Counted from the stretch's first letter, positions 8,886 to 15,075 are shown. The stretch is DNA of 15,075 nt from an uncultured Anaerolineaceae bacterium (GCA_937894825.1 CALCQT010000197.1:1-15075), one strand, 5' to 3'. The notes: a model not told the origin generated them from the sequence alone. Translations and numbers: made by a program.

Positions 8886-10132
8886 AATCAAAAATATTAA
8901 ATTTAAATAATGAAAAAGATCTAATGAAAATATTAAGGAAAAGGGTAGTACAACAGGCGGAAAATTATGAAGTTTTTAATTATTATAAACTCCCAACAGT
9001 CCAAGAAGTAGTCAAAAGTGTTGCAAAGGAACATATTTTTATTAAACCAGAAGGAAATGAATGGAAATTAGAAAGGCATCGCTTTGGCTCCAAATCAGAT
9101 CTTGGAAATCATTCAATTGATTACGCCTCCCCGGAAAGATATAGTATCTCCTTCGCTCAACGGGGAGATCTTTTATATTTATGGAAAATGTATGCCCAGG
9201 AATCAGGCGTGGCCATTGAGTTTAATTTCAATAATAAAGATAAGAAGTTAAGATATTATCAGAATGTGATTGAAGACGGGAAAGGAACCCGCATGGGGTT
9301 TGGCGTCCCCTGCAAACCTCCGCGGTCAATTTTCTATGGTGAAATAAGCGATAGCGAAATGAAGAAGATATATAAAAATCTCACTGAAACTGGACTTGAT
9401 TTAAAAAATATATTCGCGGAAGCAGTATTTTTCAAACACCAAGGATTTCAAGCTGAAGCCGAATCCAGGCTTGTTTTTGCGCCATATAAATATCAATATA
9501 AACATCGAAGTAAAGTAAAAGTTATCCACAGCGGACAGAAAGCGAAAGTTATTCATAGCAAAGTTAAAGTTTCATGTGGTGAAGAAAAAGTTAAAGTCAT
9601 TCATAGCAAGGTGGGTTATCGGCTTAACGAACATGTGTTGATCCCTTATTTGGAAATTTCCTGCGCGGACGCCGAAGACCCGAAAAAAACCGGATGGCCG
9701 ATCGTATCACTGACGGTTGGTCCTGGATACAATCAGGATGTGGTGTTCGAGAGCTTAATTCATTTCGTGGAATTTGGCGATAATAAATCCTATGAGTTTG
9801 ACAAAGAAGAAAAAAGAGCCGCGCTGATCACTTATTATGCCGGATTCTTTTCCACGTTTCTCCCAAGAGAGGAAGGAGAGAATGAAGAAGCGCATTATGA
9901 AAGGGCAAGAAAAGAAATTGAGCGTAGAATCAAGCCAATAGAGGACCTGAATGAACTCGAAAATGCTATATTTACCTTGTGTTATGAACAATATACAAAG
10001 TATAAACAAAACGGGAAGAAGACAGGAACTGAGTTCGAAGTTTCATTTAACGAATACCGCCAAAAAAATTACTTCTCTTTAAAAAAGGGAATAATTATTA
10101 AAAAATCTTCAATTCCATATATATTCAATTAA
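8849..10132 (+). CDS. DUF2971 domain protein, main C-terminal fragment
   Basis: This open frame can start only at a TTG (8849) with a poor ribosome site, which supports its being the continuation of the DUF2971 gene that starts at 8583. Numbered from that TTG, it carries the core family signature: ERYSISFAQRGDLLYLWKMY (96-115) running into AQESGVAIEF (116-125). FFKHQGFQAEAESRLVF (194-210) resembles the family's 'KH..F..E.E.Rl' motif, and GYRLNEHVLIPYLEI (256-270) matches 'fR...liPYi.l'. Between the last two is an insertion with three KVKVIHS-type repeats (221-255). A 'VGPGYNQD' strand-turn follows at 290-297, then a charged helical extension of about 120 residues that makes the protein longer than typical DUF2971 members. 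The family has no settled biochemical activity that I can cite. Its place downstream of the ATPase and receiver-like genes suggests an effector, which is inference. Confidence 0.8.
   Translation: MEADAKEILDKIESKILNLNNEKDLMKILRKRVVQQAENYEVFNYYKLPTVQEVVKSVAKEHIFIKPEGNEWKLERHRFGSKSDLGNHSIDYASPERYSISFAQRGDLLYLWKMYAQESGVAIEFNFNNKDKKLRYYQNVIEDGKGTRMGFGVPCKPPRSIFYGEISDSEMKKIYKNLTETGLDLKNIFAEAVFFKHQGFQAEAESRLVFAPYKYQYKHRSKVKVIHSGQKAKVIHSKVKVSCGEEKVKVIHSKVGYRLNEHVLIPYLEISCADAEDPKKTGWPIVSLTVGPGYNQDVVFESLIHFVEFGDNKSYEFDKEEKRAALITYYAGFFSTFLPREEGENEEAHYERARKEIERRIKPIEDLNELENAIFTLCYEQYTKYKQNGKKTGTEFEVSFNEYRQKNYFSLKKGIIIKKSSIPYIFN
9505..9612 (+). repeat. In-frame KVKVIHS micro-repeat
   Basis: Within the DUF2971 gene, related segments encoding KVKVIHS, KAKVIHSKVKVS and KVKVIHSKV occur in succession. 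DNA copies such as AAAGTTATTCATAGCAAAG and AAAGTCATTCATAGCAAGG are similar but not identical. They sit exactly between two conserved family motifs, as a local tandem expansion. Confidence 0.7.
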
Positions 10133-10158
10133 GGTTCCTGTCAAAAAAAGTGGTTAAT

Positions 10159-10217
10159 AAAAAGGGAACGTATATTAGCGTCCCCAAAAATATAGTTTTC
10201 AGGCTCCTTCCCTTTTT
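10159..10217 (+). terminator. Possible terminator after the DUF2971 gene
   Basis: AAAAAGGGAA at 10159-10168 is the exact complement of TTCCCTTTTT at 10208-10217. A smaller internal hairpin (GGGAACG...CGTCCC, one bulge) lies at about 10164-10182. The T-rich 3' arm could act as the release tract. The long loop makes this a moderate call at best. Confidence 0.35.
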
Positions 10218-10254
10218 CAAAAAATCCTTCCCCGATTTTTATTGTGTCTGCTTG

Positions 10255-10282
10255 AACGATCACAAATGATCATTGACGATCA
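10255..10282 (+). promoter_or_regulatory. Three GATCA repeats at 10-bp period
   Basis: AACGATCA (10255-10262), AATGATCA (10265-10272) and GACGATCA (10275-10282) start exactly 10 bp apart, so all present on the same face of the helix. They lie about 105 bp upstream of the membrane-protein gene in a stretch without coding capacity. The first two also form a GATCA-CAAA-TGATC inverted repeat. A regulator-binding array is the likely reading; the binding protein is unknown. Confidence 0.4.
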
Positions 10283-10387
10283 GCAATAAATCCCAATCCC
10301 ACCCAAAAATCACAAAATAACAGAACCTTACACCTTTTTTTTATATTCCAGATTACTGGCCTGAAGATATTTATAAAGGAGAGAAAA

Positions 10388-11002
10388 ATGGATGATAAAG
10401 ACGCGCTGGCCAATTCTTTTCAGGTATATCAGGATTTTATTGTCGCCGAGTACAACTATATGGCCGATGCGGCTCATCAGGCCCAGGAAAACCGGGTTCG
10501 CTGTTCCGAGTATTTCATTGTGGTAATCAGTTCATTCATAACGGCTATTTTTGCGTTCAGGACTTCGGGAGGGCCCAACGCTTCCGCTGAATATTCACAG
10601 ATATTTGCGCTTCTCTTTCTGATAATTTTCGTAATTGGGGCATGTAATATTCTTCAATTGTGTAAATTGCGCCTGGCCTGGCATGAAAGCGTGATGGCAA
10701 TGAACGACATCAAAGAAGGCCTGATCCAGGCCGCGCCTGGAATCGCGCCGCTGTTCGCCTGGAGAAAAGGAACAGTCCTGCACTCCTTTAAACCATTCAG
10801 CATAAGTTTTATCTTAGCGGTACAAATATCCTTTTTATCAGGAATTGCTTTTGCAGCATTCATTTATTTTTGTTATCAATCAAAAGGGGACAAGATTTTG
10901 ACGACGTCACTGGTTGCGACTGCTGTTATTGTCATGGTGGTTCTATTATTCCTATATTCCGCCCCATTGATAAAAGAAAACGCGAAGAACTCCGTTGTTT
11001 AA
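10388..11002 (+). CDS. Four-helix integral membrane protein, unknown
   Basis: This 204-residue protein has GGAGAG about 4 nt before the ATG. A 40-residue acidic/helical N terminus, likely cytosolic, contains AEYNYMADAAHQAQENR. Four hydrophobic segments follow: about 41-57 (EYFIVVISSFITAIFAF), 70-92, 137-162 and 171-194. A roughly 44-residue soluble loop (93-136, with WHESVMAMNDIKEGL) separates the two helix pairs. I do not recognise the family. The arrangement recalls small membrane proteins next to RNases or nucleotide-sensing systems, where such proteins act as anchors or pores, but there is no motif proof. It is 255 bp from the DUF2971 gene and about 190 bp upstream of the HEPN gene on the same strand. 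It could belong to either group; I favour the HEPN gene. Confidence 0.7.
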   Translation: MDDKDALANSFQVYQDFIVAEYNYMADAAHQAQENRVRCSEYFIVVISSFITAIFAFRTSGGPNASAEYSQIFALLFLIIFVIGACNILQLCKLRLAWHESVMAMNDIKEGLIQAAPGIAPLFAWRKGTVLHSFKPFSISFILAVQISFLSGIAFAAFIYFCYQSKGDKILTTSLVATAVIVMVVLLFLYSAPLIKENAKNSVV

Positions 11003-11189
11003 TGCAAATAATCGTGCCATGAAAAATCCATTGTGACGCCCGTTTTATTCCGTTATCCTTTAGTTTGAACGGAACTGAAGGAGGAACAAAAAAGATTGTC
11101 ATTTGGCGCTGAAAGACATGCGTGTTTGTTCCCGCGTCGGATCCGCTGCCAAGCCATATCCAAACAGACAACGAAGCAAGGAGTCATTG

Positions 11190-11660
11190 ATGAACTACGA
11201 AGTATTTGTCAGGGATTTCGCGAAAAGAACACAAGAAAATCTGGAGTTGCTGAAGCAAATTCAGAAAGAAAAACCAAACTATAAGGTGTATGAGGTAACG
11301 CAGTTGATCAATTCTCTCCTGGGTTTGCTGATATTTCCCAAAGAGAGTTTCTATCTGAAAATCCCAAAAACATCGCTCGAAACGTTGCGAAAAGAGGGTT
11401 GGCCAATTCCACAATCATCCAAACCTGATCTTGAAGCGAAGAATTTAAAGGACCTTTTGCGGAGAATGAGGAACGCGACCGCACATTGCCTCGTTGAGGC
11501 GGTTGACAGTAAGCATGACGAAACCATAAGCGGTTTACGCCTTTGGAGCGGGAGGAATGGAAGCACCCGATGGGAAATAGTTTTCACGACAGAGGAGCTG
11601 GAAATTTTTACGCAAAAATTTATCGCTCTGATAGACAATCAATTGGGTTGGAGCGTGTAA
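11190..11660 (+). CDS. HEPN-family putative RNase (pEK499_p136-like)
   Basis: This is a 156-residue all-helical protein. AAGGAG at 11178-11183 sits 6 nt before the ATG, which decides this start; TTG at 11103 would add 29 unconvincing residues. The diagnostic feature is RRMRNATAHC, an R-x4-H motif (R94, N95, H99) that forms the active site in HEPN ribonucleases. The EVTQLINSLLGLLIFP segment (35-50) matches what I know of the pEK499_p136 HEPN subgroup. HEPN proteins of this type usually cut RNA as dimers and act in toxin-antitoxin, Abi or CRISPR-linked systems. No MNT-type antitoxin gene is adjacent; the nearest same-strand neighbour is the membrane protein. The Arg, polar neighbour and His are all present, so activity is plausible. 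Confidence 0.8.
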   Translation: MNYEVFVRDFAKRTQENLELLKQIQKEKPNYKVYEVTQLINSLLGLLIFPKESFYLKIPKTSLETLRKEGWPIPQSSKPDLEAKNLKDLLRRMRNATAHCLVEAVDSKHDETISGLRLWSGRNGSTRWEIVFTTEELEIFTQKFIALIDNQLGWSV

Positions 11661-11685
11661 TGACCAGATCGATCACAGAACCGTT

Positions 11686-12111
11686 TTAATTCCTTCCACT
11701 GTGGCATGTGATCAGCTCTCTGATTTTTGAGACGTCATTTAATAGCAGCGCTTTGAAAACATAGGGAATATGAGCAACCCGGTTTGGCGCAACGCTCCAG
11801 GTTTCATATTCGTCATAAAAATCAGAGGCGTATTCCAGCAGCGCCCTGGCCAGGGCGTCCAGCGCCGCTTCTTCATTCTCCGCATTTTCGACCAGATCGA
11901 TCTCATTCAATGAAAGCGTCACCGAACCGTCCTCCTCAAAATACCGCTCAGCGCTGAATTCATAAGGCTGCAAAAAAAGGTTGATCGTATCAAGATCGGA
12001 AAGAATGATTTTATCGCGGGTGCGTTGAATCAACTGCGGTTTTCTTCGTACCGCGTCATCGATGACCGCGCTCCACTCCCTGCGCACGTCGGTTGCGTTC
12101 AGAAATTCCAT
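11686..12111 (-). CDS. Phd/HicB-like antitoxin-type protein, orphan
   Basis: This is a 141-residue protein on the minus strand, with AAGGAG just before its ATG. The N terminus MEFLNATDVRREWSAVIDDA resembles a Phd/YefM-type DNA-binding antitoxin fold (1-40). The middle, EEDGSVTLSLNEIDLVENAE (59-78), followed by a helix DALARALLEYASDFYDE (85-101), resembles a HicB-like dosage-sensing domain. The C-terminal stretch with HIPYVFKALLLND is conserved in the versions I remember. Such proteins normally precede a small RNase toxin of HicA/RelE/BrnT type. Here the expected position after the stop is taken by the convergent HEPN gene, only 25 bp away, with no room for a toxin. A palindromic operator over its promoter fits autoregulation. 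Confidence 0.75.
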   Translation of the reverse strand: MEFLNATDVRREWSAVIDDAVRRKPQLIQRTRDKIILSDLDTINLFLQPYEFSAERYFEEDGSVTLSLNEIDLVENAENEEAALDALARALLEYASDFYDEYETWSVAPNRVAHIPYVFKALLLNDVSKIRELITCHSGRN

Positions 12112-12129
12112 AATTTCTCCTTTTCATCC

Positions 12130-12158
12130 ATTATACCAGACTTAAACGTACAGGCTGT
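12130..12158 (-). promoter_or_regulatory. Extended -10 promoter of the antitoxin gene
   Basis: Reading on the minus strand, TGGTATAAT gives an extended -10 (TATAAT at 12130-12135). The implied transcript starts near 12123, leaving a leader of about a dozen bases that is mostly the ribosome site. No good -35 hexamer is present; its position is occupied by the palindrome, consistent with repression. Confidence 0.6.
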
Positions 12159-12172
12159 ACGTTATGTACATT
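12146..12172. promoter_or_regulatory. Palindromic operator ACGTACAG-G-CTGTACGT
   Basis: A perfect 8+1+8 palindrome spans 12146-12162. A third half-site, TATGTACAT, follows at 12164-12172, so TGTAC/GTACA occurs three times. It covers the -35 area of the antitoxin promoter and lies between the divergent antitoxin and LCP genes. Autorepression by the antitoxin is the simplest reading. Confidence 0.6.
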
Positions 12173-12277
12173 TTTAAAAGGTAACAGAATCCGTCGTCTA
12201 TCCGATCCGCTTTGGCACAGAAGCCGGATTTGTTGATGGCAGGAACGCCATGATGAACAGTTCTGCCAGGAGGAAAA

Positions 12278-13060
12278 ATGTCTGAAAGAAAAAGCGTCGT
12301 CGCATTCCTTATCGGAATATTTGGTTTGATCCTGGGCATAAATTCGGTTGGATCAGCCCAGGAGCTGTCCCCGTCCGGAACGCCCGAAACGCTTCCTGAG
12401 GTGCAGATCACCCCGCTGCCGGATGCGGCATCCTGTGGCACCACCGGAACACAATCCGTCCTCTTTCTCAGCTCGGACGCGGTCCTCGGCAACCCGCCGC
12501 ATGAAATCGACGCTATCCGGCTGATCGAGGCCGATTATGACGCCGCAGCCGTCCGCATCACCGCCATCCCGCGCGATTTGGTGCTGCGGGCCGGTGAAGT
12601 GAGCGGCTTGCTCACGGCGGAGGGTGCGCAGGAGATTTTGGCCGATCGCCTCGGCATTCAGGCGGATCGCGCGATCCTGATGACGATGGAAAAGATCCCC
12701 CCGATCGTGGACGCTGTCGGCGGCGTTGAGCTGACCATTCCGCAGGCCATCACCACTGAAAACGGCGTTAGCTTCGCGGCCGGTCCACAGACCCTGAACG
12801 GTTACGCGGCGCTGGAATATGTGCGCGCCATTCAGCCCGGCGGCGAGGGGGACCGCATCCAACGCCAGAACCGCTTCCTGAACGCGCTCTGGGCCAGGCT
12901 GCGGACGGACGCCGCACTGCCTGCGCTGCCGGAATTGGCCGCGCAGTTTGAGAGCAGCCTGTCCACTGATCTGATGCCGGAGGAATTCGGCAACCTGCTC
13001 TGCCTGCTCGCTGCGCTGGACCCGGCGCAGGTCACCCATCTGCAAATGTCGATCCCATAG
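12278..13060 (+). CDS. LytR-CpsA-Psr (LCP) family protein
   Basis: This is a 260-residue exported protein with AGGAGG 4 nt before the ATG. A signal peptide is clear: a basic MSERK start, a hydrophobic core at about 7-22, and a likely cut after VGSA (about residue 27). The LCP fold is marked by VLFLSSDAVL (61-70), TAIPRDLVL (95-103, R99), VDAVGGVELTIP (144-155), LNGYAALEYVR (173-183) and GDRIQRQNRFLNAL (191-204). These are the conserved Arg/Asp positions that bind polyprenyl pyrophosphate in the family. LCP enzymes attach polymers such as teichoic acid or capsule from a lipid carrier to the cell wall or another acceptor outside the membrane. The usual 'sDtiml' Asp region is altered to HEIDAIRL. 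The gene is noticeably richer in G/C than everything to its left, so it is probably resident chromosome. It stands alone. Confidence 0.85.
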   Translation: MSERKSVVAFLIGIFGLILGINSVGSAQELSPSGTPETLPEVQITPLPDAASCGTTGTQSVLFLSSDAVLGNPPHEIDAIRLIEADYDAAAVRITAIPRDLVLRAGEVSGLLTAEGAQEILADRLGIQADRAILMTMEKIPPIVDAVGGVELTIPQAITTENGVSFAAGPQTLNGYAALEYVRAIQPGGEGDRIQRQNRFLNALWARLRTDAALPALPELAAQFESSLSTDLMPEEFGNLLCLLAALDPAQVTHLQMSIP

Positions 13061-13070
13061 GGGAAGCCAA

Positions 13071-13087
13071 TTTTGACAATGTCAAAA
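13071..13087. promoter_or_regulatory. 17-bp palindrome TTTTGACA-A-TGTCAAAA
   Basis: Perfect 8+1+8 inverted repeat about 10 bp after the LCP stop codon. The same TGTCAAA word recurs at 13139-13146 and 13175-13181, and in reverse (TTGACAAAT) at 13240-13248. This gives an operator array upstream of the small gene at 13293. Confidence 0.6.
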
Positions 13088-13102
13088 TCACTTAAAATGT
13101 CC

Positions 13103-13132
13103 TTGACTTTTCAAGCAAATGTGTTTTATAAT
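13103..13132 (+). promoter_or_regulatory. Sigma70-like promoter TTGACT-18-TATAAT
   Basis: TTGACT (13103-13108) and TATAAT (13127-13132) are separated by 18 bp. A CTTGA-CTTT-TCAAG inverted repeat overlaps the -35, and TGTCAAAA sites flank the promoter on both sides, which suggests repression or competition. It would drive the 62-residue gene with a long leader. Confidence 0.55.
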
Positions 13133-13239
13133 AGTTTGTGTCAAAATGCTTTTTTACGTATTCAAGATATTATTTGTCAAATCAGAGGCACGGGGAAGCG
13201 TTCTTCGGAATGTGTTTTGTGCATTTAATGATGATTCCA

Positions 13240-13256
13240 TTGACAAATGATATAAT
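13240..13256 (+). promoter_or_regulatory. Extended -10 (TGATATAAT) proximal promoter
   Basis: TGATATAAT (TATAAT at 13251-13256) lies about 37 bp upstream of the ATG at 13293 and fits an extended -10. TTGACA directly before it is only 5 bp away, too close to be its -35, and more likely one more copy of the TGTCAAA operator. Confidence 0.45.
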
Positions 13257-13292
13257 ATAGATGTAGAAATATGGGTGTGGAGGAAAATAAAT

Positions 13293-13481
13293 ATGCGAAA
13301 TGCGCCTATACTAGGTCCATACGGTGATAAGAAGGACAAAAACAAATCAGTTCGGCACTCGATTAATGCCCGTGACGTGATGTCAGAGCAATTAAAACGG
13401 GATTATGCTGACATGGAAGCCATCCGGTTGTCGATGGAAATTACCCGTTCCCCAAAAGACGCCCCAAAACCCAAAAAATAA
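13293..13481 (+). CDS. Small charged protein, unknown (62 residues)
   Basis: GGAGG at 13279-13283 with a 9-nt spacer selects the ATG at 13293; a GTG at 13275 would overlap this ribosome site. The protein is Lys/Arg/Asp-rich and hydrophilic: GPYGDKKDKNK near the N terminus, a helical middle (DVMSEQLKRDYADMEAIRLSM, about 29-49), and a Pro/Lys tail ending KPKK. There is no signal peptide and no membrane helix. I do not recognise a family. It has its own complex promoter region and its own terminator, so it is a monocistronic, regulated unit. Confidence 0.6.
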   Translation: MRNAPILGPYGDKKDKNKSVRHSINARDVMSEQLKRDYADMEAIRLSMEITRSPKDAPKPKK

Positions 13482-13495
13482 CTTTTATTAATATT

Positions 13496-13532
13496 CAAAA
13501 AGGAGACTGAAAGAACTGCAGTCTCTTTTTTT
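13496..13532 (+). terminator. Intrinsic terminator of the small gene
   Basis: GAGACTG (13503-13509) pairs with CAGTCTC (13519-13525). An A-run precedes the stem and a run of seven Ts follows. It lies 15-20 bp after the stop of the 62-residue gene. This is a textbook Rho-independent terminator. Confidence 0.85.
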
Positions 13533-13687
13533 CTCTCTGCACAAAGATTCAATCCGCATCAGTTGTATAGATAAATACGTTTTTACTCAAGCCCTTTCGT
13601 TTCCGGTACCATTATTGACTTAAGCTAAAAGGGAAATAGCCGGGCTACCGGGAATTATTCACCGCACCTGAAAACCTGTATAGAAGG

Positions 13688-15075
13688 ATGGACAAAAGCC
13701 GAATGGACAATGATAATTTACACGGAATAAAAATTCATTTGTTCCGAAATCCTTTGGGAAGATATCTCGGGAAAAAACAATCGGAAGAAGCGTCATTCCA
13801 ATATCGCGTTTTTGGCTATTATGACTGGCTCATGCTGGAATCGGCAGATTTAAAAGATCTGCCGCTTTCCGCCTTATTTGATGATTTCGGTTTGAAATCT
13901 CCCCCCCTTAAAAATTCAAGAAGCGGAAATGGCGTCTCTTGCTACGAAAAGCAGTTTATCCGCGGCTACACCTGTGAAACGGGAGTCTCCGAATTCGTTG
14001 AGAAGGGGGGGACCGCCCAAAGGCCCTTACTGGTGGTTACCGAACTGCGGATCAAACCGCTGCCTTTCGCCGATCATGAACCCAATCGATCACTGGCGGA
14101 CCATTATACAAAGAAGCTGCGGGAAGTTCTGGTAAACTATAAGGAACTGAAGGAAGTCGATTATCGGATTTACTGTTCTCTGGGGCATGGACATTTTATT
14201 CTCCTGTTTCGAACCGGAAGATATTCAAACATCCTGATCGCGTTGAACCGACTCAAAGAAGATGGAAATTCATTAAGGGCCTTGGGGGCCAAAACAGAAT
14301 CGGTTTATTCGATTATCGCGATCGACAAAAATCATATCGCAAGCTGGAAACCGCAGGATGAATGTGAATACGCGGAAGTGTTCTTATCGCTCCGTCCGGG
14401 AATTAAGGCGAAAGATATCTCCGAAACTATTAATGGCCGCGTCTTTCGCACCGCTCCGCTGGAAGCTCATGCAAGAGACTACCCGGTATTTGGGAAATAT
14501 GACGCCCGGATCAAAATTGATTTCTCTGATAAAAAACCAGGCGTGGATCTGCTGTCACACTTATTCGGCTTCGCACCAGGGAACGCGGGTATTTTTTCCC
14601 CGGATAATGCGCTTTTCCGGGCCCAGATCAATTATGTCCGCACCCGCTGGTATTTTACGCGGACAGCAAACGAAAATATGCTTTCCGTTCCGAGGCTGGA
14701 AAATCAGCCGGATGCCAGGCCGCTGTTCAATGAGACGTTTGAAACAGAATTAAAACCCTATATTACCTTTTTCAGTGAAAAACTTATTAATGCGAAAAGC
14801 TGCGAAAAGGGATTGTTTCAGTGTATTAACAGAGTCAATAATTACTGTTGGCAAATTATTCACAATGAATTAATCACCGAAGAACTCGCCGACAAGTTTA
14901 TCCGAACGCTAACGCTTTATTATCAAAACCTGTTAACCTGCTGCCTTGACGAGCAGCGGCAAGTTACAGTCTCCATTTTAAGTGATCTGACAGCGGAAGA
15001 GATCGAGAAGATCAAAGAGAATCTCGAGGCCCGAAACCAGGGTGAAATCGAGAACATCCTGCTGCTCTCCGAAAT
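13688..15075 (+). CDS. Large unrecognised protein, 3' end outside the window
   Basis: One frame is open from the ATG at 13688 to the right edge, giving at least 462 residues. An ATG five codons later (13703) is a possible start, because the AGAAGG ribosome site is too close to the first ATG. No signal peptide or membrane helix is seen. Residues 10-90 start with GIKIHLFRNP and include VFGYYDWLML. At about 158-178, DYRIYCSLGHGHFILLFRTG followed by a helix (SNILIALNRLK) and a second strand (VYSIIAID) suggests a ferredoxin-like α/β fold. The region after about 390 is helical, with several Cys (KSCEKGLFQC, LLTCCLDE). I do not recognise the family. Amphipathic strand patterns and even codon use across the frame support real coding. 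It is separated from the upstream unit by the terminator and about 155 bp. Confidence 0.7.
   Translation, partial: MDKSRMDNDNLHGIKIHLFRNPLGRYLGKKQSEEASFQYRVFGYYDWLMLESADLKDLPLSALFDDFGLKSPPLKNSRSGNGVSCYEKQFIRGYTCETGVSEFVEKGGTAQRPLLVVTELRIKPLPFADHEPNRSLADHYTKKLREVLVNYKELKEVDYRIYCSLGHGHFILLFRTGRYSNILIALNRLKEDGNSLRALGAKTESVYSIIAIDKNHIASWKPQDECEYAEVFLSLRPGIKAKDISETINGRVFRTAPLEAHARDYPVFGKYDARIKIDFSDKKPGVDLLSHLFGFAPGNAGIFSPDNALFRAQINYVRTRWYFTRTANENMLSVPRLENQPDARPLFNETFETELKPYITFFSEKLINAKSCEKGLFQCINRVNNYCWQIIHNELITEELADKFIRTLTLYYQNLLTCCLDEQRQVTVSILSDLTAEEIEKIKENLEARNQGEIENILLLSE

Noticed and set aside
11671..11713. GATCACA...TGTGATC inverted repeat between the convergent genes as a bidirectional terminator
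   Set aside because: Only 7 bp with a loop of about 29 nt and no T-run on either side; it also extends into the antitoxin coding end.
12353..13045. Long minus-strand open frame (230 codons) opposite the LCP gene
   Set aside because: It mirrors the GC-rich codon pattern of the LCP gene, lacks a ribosome site and shows Arg/Gln-rich non-protein-like sequence; the plus strand has clear LCP motifs.
13240..13256. TTGACA plus TATAAT as a normal -35/-10 pair
   Set aside because: The spacing is only 5 bp, far too short; the TATAAT works better as an extended -10.
14358..14753. 131-codon plus-strand frame
   Set aside because: It lies inside and out of phase with the longer frame that runs from 13688 to the window end, whose sequence is far more protein-like.
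1..15075. CRISPR array, tRNA/rRNA genes, insertion sequence or integrase
   Set aside because: No regularly spaced long repeats, no cloverleaf or rRNA segments, and no transposase or recombinase motifs were seen in any frame.

Overview
This window is a bacterial accessory (defence-island-like) region next to ordinary chromosomal genes. Shine-Dalgarno sites of the GGAGG type, sigma70-like -10 boxes and an LCP-family cell-wall/exopolysaccharide protein all indicate bacteria. The LCP protein and the orphan antitoxin resemble versions I associate with Anaerolineae (Chloroflexota), but that placement is a low-confidence inference. The left 11.7 kb is AT-rich with A/T-ending codons, and the LCP gene at 12.3-13.06 kb is visibly GC-rich. 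This suggests that the left block has a different history.

Layout: (1) 59-400 is a truncated gene with a DUF6615-like sequence, followed by about 430 bp of degraded or AT-rich DNA. (2) 828-10132 is a same-strand block. It holds a giant 2354-residue protein, a 184-residue receiver-like protein, and a DUF2971 protein split into two reading frames by an apparent one-base loss in an A-tract. The giant protein has a GHKL (Hsp90/histidine-kinase-type) ATPase-like domain at each end, with a Rossmann/STAS-like segment and two degenerate phosphoribosyltransferase-like segments between them. (3) After a 255-bp spacer with a possible terminator and a three-copy GATCA repeat at exact 10-bp spacing come a four-helix membrane protein (10388-11002) and a HEPN-family putative RNase (11190-11660). 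(4) On the opposite strand lies an orphan Phd/HicB-like antitoxin (11686-12111), whose promoter carries a perfect 17-bp palindrome. (5) An LCP-family protein (12278-13060) follows. (6) Next is a 62-residue charged protein (13293-13481) behind a dense array of TTTGACA/TGTCAAA sites, ending in a clear intrinsic terminator. (7) A large unrecognised gene starts near 13688 and runs off the right edge.

Working model (inference): the giant ATPase/PRTase-like protein is a sensor or switch, the receiver-like protein is a regulatory partner without a visible phospho-acceptor, and the DUF2971 protein is the likely effector. The membrane protein and HEPN RNase may form a second, separate abortive-infection-type pair. 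The 828-10132 block is the best candidate for a poorly described conflict system.
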